Below, in pieces: positions 17,311 to 25,142 of a stretch of DNA of 34,965 nt. The notes under the pieces were generated by a model that was not told the origin of the DNA, made no database searches, and saw only the letters and a list, made by a program, of their open reading frames with translations. Within the stretch, counting starts at the first letter, position 1. Each line of letters starts with the position of its first letter. The stretch is from RBG-16-66-20 sp038040245. Its GTDB lineage: Bacteria; Pseudomonadota; Gammaproteobacteria; Burkholderiales; SG8-39. The stretch lies in contig JBBPIU010000018.1 in NCBI GenBank assembly GCA_038040245.1, positions 1 through 34,965 of the forward strand, in the 5' to 3' direction. Made by a program: the position numbers and the translations under genes.

Positions 17311-18228
17311 TCAGTAGCCGGCGGCGAAATCCACCGTATTGAGCGGCGGCTCGCCGCGGCGCAGGCGCTTGATGTTTTCCGCAATTTTCGCCACCGCAGT
17401 TCGCGGTTCGGTAAGAGCGGCGATGTGCGGCGTGAGGGTGATGGCGGGATGCGACCAGAGCGGGCTTTCCGGCGGCAGAGGCTCGGGCTCGAACACGTCG
17501 AGGTAGGCGTGCGCGAGGTGGCCCGAGTCGAGCAGGGCCAACAGGTCGGGCACCACGAGGTGTGCGCCGCGCGCGACGTTGATGACGCAGCCGTCTTGCC
17601 TGATTTTTTGCAGCCTGTCTTTGTTCAGAATGCCCAGGGTGTGAGGCGTGAGCGGCAGAAGGCAAACGACCGCGTCGCTGCGGGAAAGAATCTCATCCAG
17701 ATCGGTTGAACAGTACACGCCGTCCAGTATCTTCGGCGTGCGGCTCCAGCCGGCAACGTTGAAGTTCATCGCCCGCAGCTTCGCCGCGACCGTGCTGCCC
17801 AGTTCGCCCAGCCCGAGCAGGCCGACGGTGCGGTCCGACGCCAGATACTGGCGCCGGCGCTTCCAGACGTTTTCTCTCTGAAATTGCCTGTAGCAATAGA
17901 AGTGCCGGTGCCAGTCGAGGACATACGCGACGACCATCTCGCCCATCGCGGCGACCATGCCGGGGTCGATCAGGCGCGCCACCGGCACGCCGCGCGGCAG
18001 CTCGGGATCGCCGACGATGTTCTCGACGCCCATCCACATGGACTGGATGAGTTTGAGTTTCGGCAGATTGGCGAAAGTGCCCTTAGGGTGCGTCGCCACC
18101 ACGGCGACGTCGATGTCGCCGCCGTTGATGTCCGGCCAGGCGAAGAAGCGCTCGGCAGGCAGCGCCTTCTGGAGCAGCGGGAACCAGAACTCGGGCTTCT
18201 CCTTGGTCGATGCGAAAAGTACGTTCAA
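17311..18228 (-). CDS. D-2-hydroxyacid dehydrogenase (glyoxylate/hydroxypyruvate reductase A-like)
   Basis: 305 residues from TTG 18228, which overlaps the upstream TctC stop (TTGA). An ATG at 18270 would put 14 extra residues inside that gene with no family similarity. NAD(P)-binding VGLLGLGELGSTVAAKL is in the middle. The catalytic Arg (NVARGAHLV), Glu (DVFEPEPLP) and His (TPHIAALTEP) are all present. GhrA-type enzymes reduce glyoxylate, hydroxypyruvate or other 2-oxoacids. Co-operonic with the TctC binding protein, so it may process the imported carboxylic acid. Confidence 0.86.
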   Translation of the reverse strand: MNVLFASTKEKPEFWFPLLQKALPAERFFAWPDINGGDIDVAVVATHPKGTFANLPKLKLIQSMWMGVENIVGDPELPRGVPVARLIDPGMVAAMGEMVVAYVLDWHRHFYCYRQFQRENVWKRRRQYLASDRTVGLLGLGELGSTVAAKLRAMNFNVAGWSRTPKILDGVYCSTDLDEILSRSDAVVCLLPLTPHTLGILNKDRLQKIRQDGCVINVARGAHLVVPDLLALLDSGHLAHAYLDVFEPEPLPPESPLWSHPAITLTPHIAALTEPRTAVAKIAENIKRLRRGEPPLNTVDFAAGY

Positions 18229-19172
18229 CTTTCGGGCTTGAAACTGGAAGCCTTGATCACCGGGCCCCACTTGTCGTAGTCCGCCTTGTGGATGCGCGCG
18301 AGCTCGGCCGGCCCGAGGCCGGTGGGCTCCATGCCGAGCGCTTCGAGCTTGTCGCGCACATCGGGCGACCTGATCGCCTCGACGATCGCATTCGCGAGCC
18401 GGTCCACAGTTTCCTTCGGCGTTTTCGCAGGCGCATACGCGGCGTACCAGCCGCCGCCTTCGATGCTGTAGCCCAGCTCCCGGAACGTCGGGACGTCGGG
18501 AAGCTCCCGCGCGCGCCGCGCGCCCGAGGTCGCGAGCACCCGCAGCTTTCCCGCCTTGTGCTGTGCGGCGACGTCCGAGACCACGCCCATGAACGCCGAG
18601 ATCTGGCCCCCGAGCAGGTCGATGAGCGCAGGCGCCGTGCCCTTGTAGCCGATATGGTTCATCCGGATGCCCGCCGTATCAGCGAACAGCAGCGAGAAGA
18701 AATGCGGCAAGCTGCCGGTGCCTGCCGAAGCGTAGTTGCCGTATTTAGCGTCCGCCTTCACCAGCGTGACGAAATCCGTGAGCGAAGTCGCCGGTACCGA
18801 GGGGCCGGCGGTGAACGCAAAAAGGAAATTGGCGGCATGCGCGACCGGCGCGAAATCCGCGAAGGCGTCGTACGGGAGTTTCGCATACACGTGCGGTGCC
18901 GTGACCACCGTGACCAGCGGCGTCATCACCAGCGTCAGGCCGTCGGCGGGCGCGGCCTTCACCGCGTTCATCGCGATCTGTCCCGCGGCGCCGGGCCGAT
19001 TTTCCACCACCACTGGCTGGCCGAGCGTGGCGCGCATCCGGTCCGCGACCAGACGCGTCATCGTGTCCAGGCTGGCGCCGGCCGGAAAGCCGACCAGGAC
19101 CTTGATGGTCTTGTCCTGGGCCGCCGCATTCGCGGCGACGAGCAATGTGGCAATCAGTATCGCGATACGCAT
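18225..19172 (-). CDS. Tripartite tricarboxylate transporter binding protein (TctC/Bug family)
   Basis: 315 residues with a signal peptide (about 1-19, ending ANAAAQ). Periplasmic carboxylate-binding protein: beta-1 VLVGFPAGASLDTMTRLVADRM, the GQPVVVENRPGAAGQIA motif, and a C-terminal GMEPTGLGPAEL element. A good ribosome-binding site (GGGAGGAACC) precedes the ATG. No TctA or TctB membrane genes are nearby, as is common for the many orphan Bug proteins of Burkholderiales. Coupled to the hydroxyacid dehydrogenase and divergent from an intradiol dioxygenase, 48 bp apart. The ligand is unknown. Confidence 0.9.
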   Translation of the reverse strand: MRIAILIATLLVAANAAAQDKTIKVLVGFPAGASLDTMTRLVADRMRATLGQPVVVENRPGAAGQIAMNAVKAAPADGLTLVMTPLVTVVTAPHVYAKLPYDAFADFAPVAHAANFLFAFTAGPSVPATSLTDFVTLVKADAKYGNYASAGTGSLPHFFSLLFADTAGIRMNHIGYKGTAPALIDLLGGQISAFMGVVSDVAAQHKAGKLRVLATSGARRARELPDVPTFRELGYSIEGGGWYAAYAPAKTPKETVDRLANAIVEAIRSPDVRDKLEALGMEPTGLGPAELARIHKADYDKWGPVIKASSFKPES

Positions 19173-19220
19173 GGTTCCTCCCCGTCGCGGATGTTAGCAT
19201 TCCGCCAGGGAGGACTTGCC

Positions 19221-20069
19221 ATGGCCGTTCGCAATTTCAATGAGGAAACGCTGACCGCCGAAGTGCTGCGCCGGATCGAGGGCACGCCGAATCCGAGGCT
19301 CAAGGAGGTCATGACCAGTTTCATCAAGCACCTGCACTCGTTCGTGCGCGAGGTGCGCCCGACGCCGGACGAGTGGCTGACCGGAATCCAGTTTCTTACC
19401 GAGACCGGCCACTGGAGCGACGACAAGCGGCAGGAATTCATCCTGATGTCGGACACGCTCGGGGTGTCGATGCTGGTTGATTTCCTCAACTACCAGGCGC
19501 GGGCCGGCATGACCGAGTCCACCGTGCAGGGGCCGTTCCACCGACCGAACGCGCCGGAGTATGCGCTGGGCGCGAACGTGGCGAAGGATCCCCCGGACGG
19601 AGAACCCTGCGTGGTGCGCGGCACAATCAGGAGCGCCGATGGCAAGCCGGTGGCCGGCGCGGCGCTCGACATCTGGGAGACGGGCGACCACGGCTACGAC
19701 GTGCAGAAGGGCGATGCCATGGACCTGCGCGGGATCTTCCGTACCGACGCCGAAGGAAAGTTCTGGTTCCGCTGCGTCAAGCCAGTGAGCTACCCAGTGC
19801 CGGCCGACGGCCCGGTCGGCAAAATGCTGACGGCGACCGGCCGGCATCCGATGCGCCCGGCGCACCTGCACTTCATGATCTCCGCGCCCGGCTACGAGCG
19901 GCTGGTGACCCACATCTTCGTCAAAGGGGACAAGTACCTGGATTCGGACGCGGTGTTCGGCGTCAAGGAATCGCTGATCGTGGATTTCAAGAAGAACGCC
20001 GCCGGCGAGTGGGAGGTGAGCTACGACTTCGTGCTCAAGCCCTCCAAGCAGGCGAAGATGGCCGCGTAG
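19221..20069 (+). CDS. Intradiol ring-cleavage dioxygenase (hydroxyquinol/catechol 1,2-dioxygenase type)
   Basis: 282 residues. Non-haem Fe(III) enzyme cutting the ring between two hydroxyl groups. The N-terminal helical dimerisation domain (residues 8-95) is present, then the beta-sandwich with the four iron ligands Y159 (DHGYDV), Y191 (VSYPVP), H215 and H217 (RPAHLHF). Total length and the RPAHLHFMISAPGYERLVTHIF region fit hydroxyquinol 1,2-dioxygenase best; catechol or chlorocatechol remain possible. ATG with ribosome-binding site AGGGAGGACTT. A longer frame upstream lies inside the opposite-strand TctC gene and is false. Followed by two TctC genes. Confidence 0.9.
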   Translation: MAVRNFNEETLTAEVLRRIEGTPNPRLKEVMTSFIKHLHSFVREVRPTPDEWLTGIQFLTETGHWSDDKRQEFILMSDTLGVSMLVDFLNYQARAGMTESTVQGPFHRPNAPEYALGANVAKDPPDGEPCVVRGTIRSADGKPVAGAALDIWETGDHGYDVQKGDAMDLRGIFRTDAEGKFWFRCVKPVSYPVPADGPVGKMLTATGRHPMRPAHLHFMISAPGYERLVTHIFVKGDKYLDSDAVFGVKESLIVDFKKNAAGEWEVSYDFVLKPSKQAKMAA

Positions 20070-20072
20070 GAC

Positions 20073-21038
20073 GTGACGTCGATCGCAAAGAGCGCACTGA
20101 GCCTCTACATCGCCGCGGCGCTGGCCGCCACCGGCGCCCTGGCGCAGGACTGGCCGAAGCAGAAACCGGTGCAGCTGGTGATCGGCTTCGCACCCGGCGC
20201 CACCACCGACACCGTGGCGCGGATCGCGGCGCAGAAGCTGCAGGAGGCTCTCGGCCAGACGTTCGTCGCCGAGAACCGGCCCGGCGCGAGCGGCAATATC
20301 GCCACGCAGCAGGTGAAGCGCGCGGCGCCGGACGGCTATACGATACTCGTGACCAGCGTCGCCTACGCTGTGAACCCGAGCCTGTACGCGAACGCCGGCT
20401 ACGACGCATTGACGGATTTCGCGCCCGTGGCGCTCGGTCCGAGCACGCCGAACATCATCACGGTGAACCCCGCGGTGCCGGCGAAGAATCTGGCCGAACT
20501 GATCGAGCTTGCCCGCAAGCAGCCGCTGTCGTATGCCTCGTCGGGCATTGGCACCACCACACACCTGTCGATGGAGCGCTTGAAGAGCGCGGCCAAGGTG
20601 GACATCACCCACGTGCCCTATCAGCCGGCGCAGGCGGTCGGCGCCGCGGTCGGCGGACACACGCAGATTTCGAGCACCTCGATGCCGCCCGCGGTGCCGC
20701 AGGTCAAGGCGGGCAGGGTGCGTGCGATTGCGGTGACCAGTGCGCAGCGCTCGCCCGCGCTGCCCGAGGTGCCCACGGTGAACGAACAGGGCTACAGCGG
20801 ATTCGACGACCTGACCTGGGTCGGTTTCTTCGCGCCCGCGGGCACGCCTGCCGAGGTCGTCAACCGGCTGAACGCCGAGCTTAACCGTGTATTCGCGTCA
20901 TCCGACGTCCGCGACAGGCTGTCGGCGCTCGGGCTTGAATCGCGCCAGAACTCGCCGGCCGACTTCGCCGCCTTCCTGCGCGAGGAGGTGCCGAAGTGGG
21001 CCAAGGCGGTGAAGGACTCCGGCGCCAAGGCCGACTGA
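20073..21038 (+). CDS. TctC/Bug-family periplasmic binding protein
   Basis: 321 residues from GTG 20073, 3 bp after the dioxygenase stop. Signal peptide about 1-25 (ends ATGALAQ). Family motifs: VQLVIGFAPGATTDTVARIAAQKL, VAENRPGASGNIA, ITHVPYQPAQA and FDDLTWVGFFAPAGTP. The operon position suggests it binds an aromatic acid or its ring-cleavage product for uptake or sensing. The next TctC gene starts 1 bp after its stop; the two differ enough to be distinct paralogues rather than a recent duplication. Confidence 0.9.
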   Translation: MTSIAKSALSLYIAAALAATGALAQDWPKQKPVQLVIGFAPGATTDTVARIAAQKLQEALGQTFVAENRPGASGNIATQQVKRAAPDGYTILVTSVAYAVNPSLYANAGYDALTDFAPVALGPSTPNIITVNPAVPAKNLAELIELARKQPLSYASSGIGTTTHLSMERLKSAAKVDITHVPYQPAQAVGAAVGGHTQISSTSMPPAVPQVKAGRVRAIAVTSAQRSPALPEVPTVNEQGYSGFDDLTWVGFFAPAGTPAEVVNRLNAELNRVFASSDVRDRLSALGLESRQNSPADFAAFLREEVPKWAKAVKDSGAKAD

Positions 21039-21039
21039 G

Positions 21040-22017
21040 ATGTTGCAGAAACTTCGTGCCGCATGTTTTGCCTCCGTGTGCGGTCTTGCCGCCATGACGG
21101 CATTCGGCCAGGACGCTTACCCCAGCAAGCCGATTCAGGTGGTGCTCCCGCTGCAGGCGGGAAGCGCCTCCGATATTGCGGTTCGCGTGGTTGCCGAGAA
21201 GCTCGCCGAGATTCTCGGCCAGGGCTTGGCCGTGGAGAACGTGGCCGGCGCCGGCGGGCTGATCGGAACGAACCGGGTCGCCACCGCACGCGCCGACGGC
21301 TACACGGTCGCCGCGCTCAACAACAGCATCCTGACGATCCTGCCGCATATGCAGCGGGCACAGGTGAAGTTCGATTCATTCGCCGATTTCGTGCCGATCC
21401 GCGGGCTGGCGAACATCCCGACCTACCTCGGCGTGCCGAAGGATCTCCCGGTGTCGAGCGTGAAAGAGCTGATCGCGCTGGCCAAGGCGAAGCCGGGAGA
21501 TCTCAACTACGCCACCGGCGGCCCGGGCAGCCCGCAGCACCTCGCGGCGGAGATGTTCCAGGAGATGGCGGGGGTCACGCTCACCCATGTCCCGTACAAG
21601 GGCGCGACTGCCGCGGCGGCGGACCTAGCCGCGGGCCGGGTGCAGGTCATGTTCATCGCGCACTCGCTCGCGCTGCCCTTCCTGCCCAACGAGCGCGTCA
21701 AGCTGATTGCGTTTGCCGGCAGCGAACGCAGCCGCGCGTTCCCGAACCTGCCGACGGTCGCCGAAAGCGGCGTCCCGGGCTACGACTACGCGTCCTGGAT
21801 CTCGCTGTACGCCCTGAAGGGTACTCCGCCCGAGGTGGTCGCCAAGCTGCAGGCAGCCGCCGCGAAGGCGATGGCCACGCCCGGGCTCGCCGAGCGCTTC
21901 GCCAAGAGCGGGCTGGAGATCTGGGACACGCCGGCTGACCGGCTGAGCGCGGTGATGCGCGAGGACTGGACGCGCTGGGAGAAGGTCGTCAAAGCCGCGC
22001 GTCTGGGCTCCAACTGA
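21040..22017 (+). CDS. TctC/Bug-family periplasmic binding protein (second of tandem pair)
   Basis: 325 residues with a signal peptide (about 1-24, ending AAMTAFGQ). Family features: IQVVLPLQAGSASDIAVRVVAEKL, VENVAGAGGLIGTNRVA, LTHVPYKGATAAAADLAAGRV and YDYASWISLYALKGTPPEVVAKL. It follows its paralogue by 1 bp. Different ligand-loop sequence suggests a different ligand. No membrane components are encoded here. Confidence 0.9.
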   Translation: MLQKLRAACFASVCGLAAMTAFGQDAYPSKPIQVVLPLQAGSASDIAVRVVAEKLAEILGQGLAVENVAGAGGLIGTNRVATARADGYTVAALNNSILTILPHMQRAQVKFDSFADFVPIRGLANIPTYLGVPKDLPVSSVKELIALAKAKPGDLNYATGGPGSPQHLAAEMFQEMAGVTLTHVPYKGATAAAADLAAGRVQVMFIAHSLALPFLPNERVKLIAFAGSERSRAFPNLPTVAESGVPGYDYASWISLYALKGTPPEVVAKLQAAAAKAMATPGLAERFAKSGLEIWDTPADRLSAVMREDWTRWEKVVKAARLGSN

Positions 22018-22037
22018 CCGTCCCCACGCTCGTCGCG

Positions 22038-22991
22038 ATGCAAGCGCGATGGACCGGCCGCCAGTTCCATAACCAGCCCGAAGCGAGCCATACGCACGGC
22101 TTCCTCGCCGATCTCTGGGAAGAGGTGCGCGCGGCGACCGGCGGCGCGCTCGCGGTCACGGTGCACGCGCAGAACGACGGCGTCGAGGGATCCGATCCGG
22201 CGGCGCTGCGGATGCTGGTCGACGGCGAGCTGGAGTTCATGACGCTGATGGGCGGCATTCTCGGCCAGGTCGTGCCCGCCGCCGAGATCCAGGGCCTGCC
22301 GTTCGCATTCGCGAGCCATGTGCAAGTCCATGCCGCGATGCGCGGTCCGCTCGGCGAATACCTGCGACGCGAGATGGCGGCCAACGGCATCCACGGGTTC
22401 CGCGAGGGCGTGCTCGAGAACGGCTTTCGCCATATTGTCTCGATCGATCGCCCGGTGCGCGGCGCGGCCGATCTTGCGGGGTACCGCATGCGCATCCCGG
22501 ACGGGCGCATGTTCGAGGACGCTTTCCGTTCCCTCGGAGCCACTCCGGTGGTGGTGAACATCCGCGATCTGTACGGCGCGTTGCGCGAGCGACGGGTGGA
22601 CGGCCAGGAGAACCCGCTCGCTGTCGTCGAGGTGAACCGCCTCTACGAGGTCACGCGGTACGTGAGCCTCACCAGGCACATGTGGTCGGGGTTCAACCTG
22701 ATCGGCAACCTTGCGTTCTGGCGCCGTCTTCCCGACGACGTCCAGGAAATCGTCAACCGGGCGGTGGCCACGCACATCGAGCGGCAGCGCGCATACACGG
22801 ATAATTTCAACCGCCAGCTCGAGGCAAAGCTTGCCAGCGGGCGCGGCATGGTGTTCAACACGGCCGACGGCGAAAGCTTCCGAGCCGTGCTATCGGGCAA
22901 GTTCTATGGACGATGGCGGCGCGAGCTCGGCGGCACGGCCTGGCGCCTGCTCGAAGACGCGGTCGGCAGCAGCTACGGGTCAGGGCTCTGA
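22038..22991 (+). CDS. DctP-like TRAP transporter binding protein lacking a signal peptide
   Basis: 317 residues from ATG 22038, 20 bp after the TctC stop. DctP fold is clear: LADLWEEVRAATGGALAV, a middle AGYRMRIPDGRMFEDAFRSLGATPVVV (with the ligand-binding Arg region) and VDGQENPLAVVEVNRLYEV, where QENP matches the usual DGQENP motif. The N-terminus begins directly at the first beta strand with no hydrophobic leader, and the in-frame codons back to the TctC gene do not supply one. It may stay in the cytoplasm, or the annotated start or export signal may be lost. No DctQM genes. Its end overlaps the convergent zinc-ribbon gene by 19 bp. Confidence 0.82.
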   Translation: MQARWTGRQFHNQPEASHTHGFLADLWEEVRAATGGALAVTVHAQNDGVEGSDPAALRMLVDGELEFMTLMGGILGQVVPAAEIQGLPFAFASHVQVHAAMRGPLGEYLRREMAANGIHGFREGVLENGFRHIVSIDRPVRGAADLAGYRMRIPDGRMFEDAFRSLGATPVVVNIRDLYGALRERRVDGQENPLAVVEVNRLYEVTRYVSLTRHMWSGFNLIGNLAFWRRLPDDVQEIVNRAVATHIERQRAYTDNFNRQLEAKLASGRGMVFNTADGESFRAVLSGKFYGRWRRELGGTAWRLLEDAVGSSYGSGL

Positions 22992-23299
22992 ACAATCGAT
23001 GCATAGCGCGGCCAGGTTCGAAGGTAGGTCTGCTCGAGCACAGGCAATGCCAACGCGCCCACCATTGCCGCGCCAAGCGCAGAAAGCACCAGGCCCTGAC
23101 TCTGGAACCAATATGCAAATGCGGCCAATACGATGATCGTCCCGAAATTGAGCAGAACGATGATTGTCTCTGCCCGATGAACATTAAGACGGATCGTGCT
23201 CTTGCAGTGGGAACAATCGATCTCCATTCGAGCCACGACGGCCTGAATCAATTTTCGCTTTGCCAGATTCACCCCGCAGACTGGGCACCGGTAGTCCAT
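22973..23299 (-). CDS. Zinc-ribbon membrane protein, hypothetical
   Basis: 108 residues. Two CxxC pairs (C5/C8 and C29/C32) form a zinc ribbon at the N-terminus, followed by two membrane helices (about 46-64 and 69-87) and a short tail. It resembles small zinc-ribbon membrane proteins of unknown role found in proteobacteria. The start directly abuts the stop of the toxin-antitoxin remnant. Confidence 0.7.
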   Translation of the reverse strand: MDYRCPVCGVNLAKRKLIQAVVARMEIDCSHCKSTIRLNVHRAETIIVLLNFGTIIVLAAFAYWFQSQGLVLSALGAAMVGALALPVLEQTYLRTWPRYASIVQSPDP

Positions 23300-23479
23300 C
23301 TAGACTGGTGGCGGAGCGCCACGACTCGTGTGCCAGAGGGCAAGCACTTCAACTTGCTCACCGCGGACCCGGTAGTAAGGATAGTAGTGAACGCGCGCCA
23401 GAACCGACGCTACCTCCTCCAAGGGTGCTCCGTCGACCACGACCTTGCCGCCGACAACCCTTCCTGTCGCTATCTTCAT
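23300..23479 (-). pseudogene. Fused antitoxin N-terminus / ParE-RelE toxin C-terminus remnant
   Basis: 59 residues from ATG 23479. Residues 1-28 (MKIATGRVVGGKVVVDGAPL...) look like the start of the small antitoxins that begin MKxAxGRVVxGKIxxxG. Residues 29-59 (RVHYYPYYRVRGEQVEVLALWHTSRG) look like the last strands of a ParE/RelE toxin, which normally ends ...YYxVxGdxVxVLAVWHxxR. The antitoxin end and most of the toxin, some 120-130 residues by family size, are missing, and the join is in frame. This looks like the scar of a deletion between the two genes of a type II module. It could be an expressed fusion, but the toxin fold is incomplete. Confidence 0.6.
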
Positions 23480-23532
23480 AGCCGAAAGAATACTCCGATC
23501 CGGAAAAACCGCGGCGAGCATTTTGTTTGCCG

Positions 23533-24147
23533 CTAGAGACGGCGTTTTGTCGCCAAGGTGGGCTTTCGCTTTTTCGGCAGTCTCTTCGTCGCCTTCTTCG
23601 CGCGACTCTGTGCTTTGCCGAGCGGGGCCGCGCTCACCAGGGTAAAGGCAACGAGGCAGGGCTCGTTGCCTCGTACGCTCCAGGAGTGGTTCGTGCCCCT
23701 TTGCACTAGGACGTCCCCGGCACGCAACAGCGTTTCGCCCTGGTCCATGATGGCGTAGATCTCGCCTTTGAGGACCACAGCGTAGTCGACCGTGTCGGTC
23801 TTATGCATTAACGGATCGCGCGACGTGAGGTCAGACACGTGCCTTGCGCCGATCGACCCGAACGCAGTTCGCGCGTCAGCGTGGTTCCGCCACTGCGAGT
23901 CAGGCGGGAACTCGACGACCCTGAATATCGCGCCATTCTTCGGCGGCTCAAGGCGCACCGGGCGTGCTGCGGCGTCGGCGTGGCCTTCGTTGCTTGCCCG
24001 AGCCCCCGTGGTTTCCCAAACGTCTGTGAGCGCAAGGCCTGGCATGGAGGCCACCTCCTTCACGTTGGACGCGTAGCCATCTGCGATGAAGGTCGATCTC
24101 CCTTCTTTATCGTGGCCGGTCAGTACGCGGCGGACTTTCCAGACCAT
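23533..24147 (-). CDS. Cupin-domain protein with a basic C-terminal tail
   Basis: 204 residues; ribosome-binding site GGAGGGG before ATG 24147. A single cupin barrel occupies about residues 75-172, with a metal-site-like H115 (LMHKTDTVDY), VVLKGEIYAIMD, the GDVLVQRGTNHSW motif (H154) and a final PCLVAFTLV strand. Similar proteins with an N-terminal 70-residue lead-in occur in aromatic-degradation loci. The last 26 residues (from AQSRAKKATKRL on) are Lys/Arg-rich and histone-like, unusual for a cupin, and might bind nucleic acid. A perfect 10-bp inverted repeat lies within the gene at 23646-23671. Confidence 0.78.
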   Translation of the reverse strand: MVWKVRRVLTGHDKEGRSTFIADGYASNVKEVASMPGLALTDVWETTGARASNEGHADAAARPVRLEPPKNGAIFRVVEFPPDSQWRNHADARTAFGSIGARHVSDLTSRDPLMHKTDTVDYAVVLKGEIYAIMDQGETLLRAGDVLVQRGTNHSWSVRGNEPCLVAFTLVSAAPLGKAQSRAKKATKRLPKKRKPTLATKRRL

Positions 24148-24237
24148 AGCTCCCCTCCATTGAGTGTGAACGTCACTTGATCAAACAGCGGTGACAGTGC
24201 TCAGTATTCGTCAATGATGATCTACCATCGTAGCGAT

Positions 24238-24888
24238 TCAGCCCGTCGCCTGCGCCCCGCGACTCCCACGAAACAAAAAGGTCAACACAAACCCCGCCAG
24301 AAATCCGCCGATGTGCGCCATGTAAGCGACGCCACCCGTCTGCGCTGTGTCGGCAATGGAACCGATGCCGCTGAAAAACTGCAGAACGATCCAGAACCCA
24401 ATGACAATCAGTGCGGGCATTTGAATCACTTGTTGGCCCTGCAATACTCTGACTTTTCCCTGTGGGAACAGCAAAATGTAAGCGCCGAGCACCCCCGCAA
24501 TCGCCCCCGACGCTCCCAAATTCGGCACGTTTGATGCGAGGCTAAACGCCAACTGTGCAAAAGTTGCCGCAAGCCCACAGAGTAGGTAGAAGATTGTGAA
24601 CTTGATGTGCCCGAAACGGTCTTCCACGTTGTCACCGAAGATCCATAAGTAGAGCAGGTTGCCTCCCAGGTGAAGCCACCCGGCATGCATGAACATGGCA
24701 GTGAAGAGCGTCGGAAAATCACCGAAGGGATTGGCAAGGAAGCGGCTAGGTACGAAAGCCCACTTCCCAATAAAAGCGTCACCGCCACTCAGCTCTACAA
24801 AGAAAAACAGGACGTTCAGCGCGATCAAGGCATACGTGACCAGCGGAACAGTTCTGCGAGAGGTATTATCATCACCGATCGGGAACAT
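24238..24888 (-). CDS. Rhomboid family intramembrane serine protease
   Basis: 216 residues, six-helix core. Catalytic dyad Ser127 in GASGAIAG and His192 in AHIGGFLAGF; HAGWLHLGGNLLYLWIFGDNVED is the conserved helix-2 region with the oxyanion His/Asn. Cleaves membrane proteins within the bilayer; the substrate is unknown. A weak AAAGGA lies 10 nt before the ATG. The 254 bp upstream (24889-25142) hold no gene that I can support and are more AT-rich than the surroundings. The gene's GC is also lower than that of its neighbours, which may indicate separate origin. Confidence 0.9.
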   Translation of the reverse strand: MFPIGDDNTSRRTVPLVTYALIALNVLFFFVELSGGDAFIGKWAFVPSRFLANPFGDFPTLFTAMFMHAGWLHLGGNLLYLWIFGDNVEDRFGHIKFTIFYLLCGLAATFAQLAFSLASNVPNLGASGAIAGVLGAYILLFPQGKVRVLQGQQVIQMPALIVIGFWIVLQFFSGIGSIADTAQTGGVAYMAHIGGFLAGFVLTFLFRGSRGAQATG

Positions 24889-25142
24889 AATATTTATTTC
24901 CTTTTACTCTGGTTGGATTTGTCACGGCTTCACGTCAAAGTGAGTCTGGCGTTTTTCCAAGAAAGTGATTTACTCGCATCATTACGATGCCTGCTGTTTA
25001 TCACAGTCCCGCTTATTACGGGGCGGCGTCAAGTTGCCTTCAAATCAGTGCGTTATGAGACTGCGTGAATGCACATGTCGCCTGAAAGTCCGCACTTCAT
25101 GGAACAGCGCCCTGAATTCTCAGCGTAATTCGTCGCTTACTG

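Noticed and set aside
18210..19220. Upstream extension of the dioxygenase at 19221 (a 619-residue frame)
   Set aside because: The extra N-terminus is the antisense of the TctC gene and is Arg-rich. The dioxygenase has a good ribosome-binding site at its own ATG.
24889..25142. Small genes in the AT-rich stretch upstream of the rhomboid gene
   Set aside because: The available frames overlap each other, lack ribosome-binding sites and show no family features.
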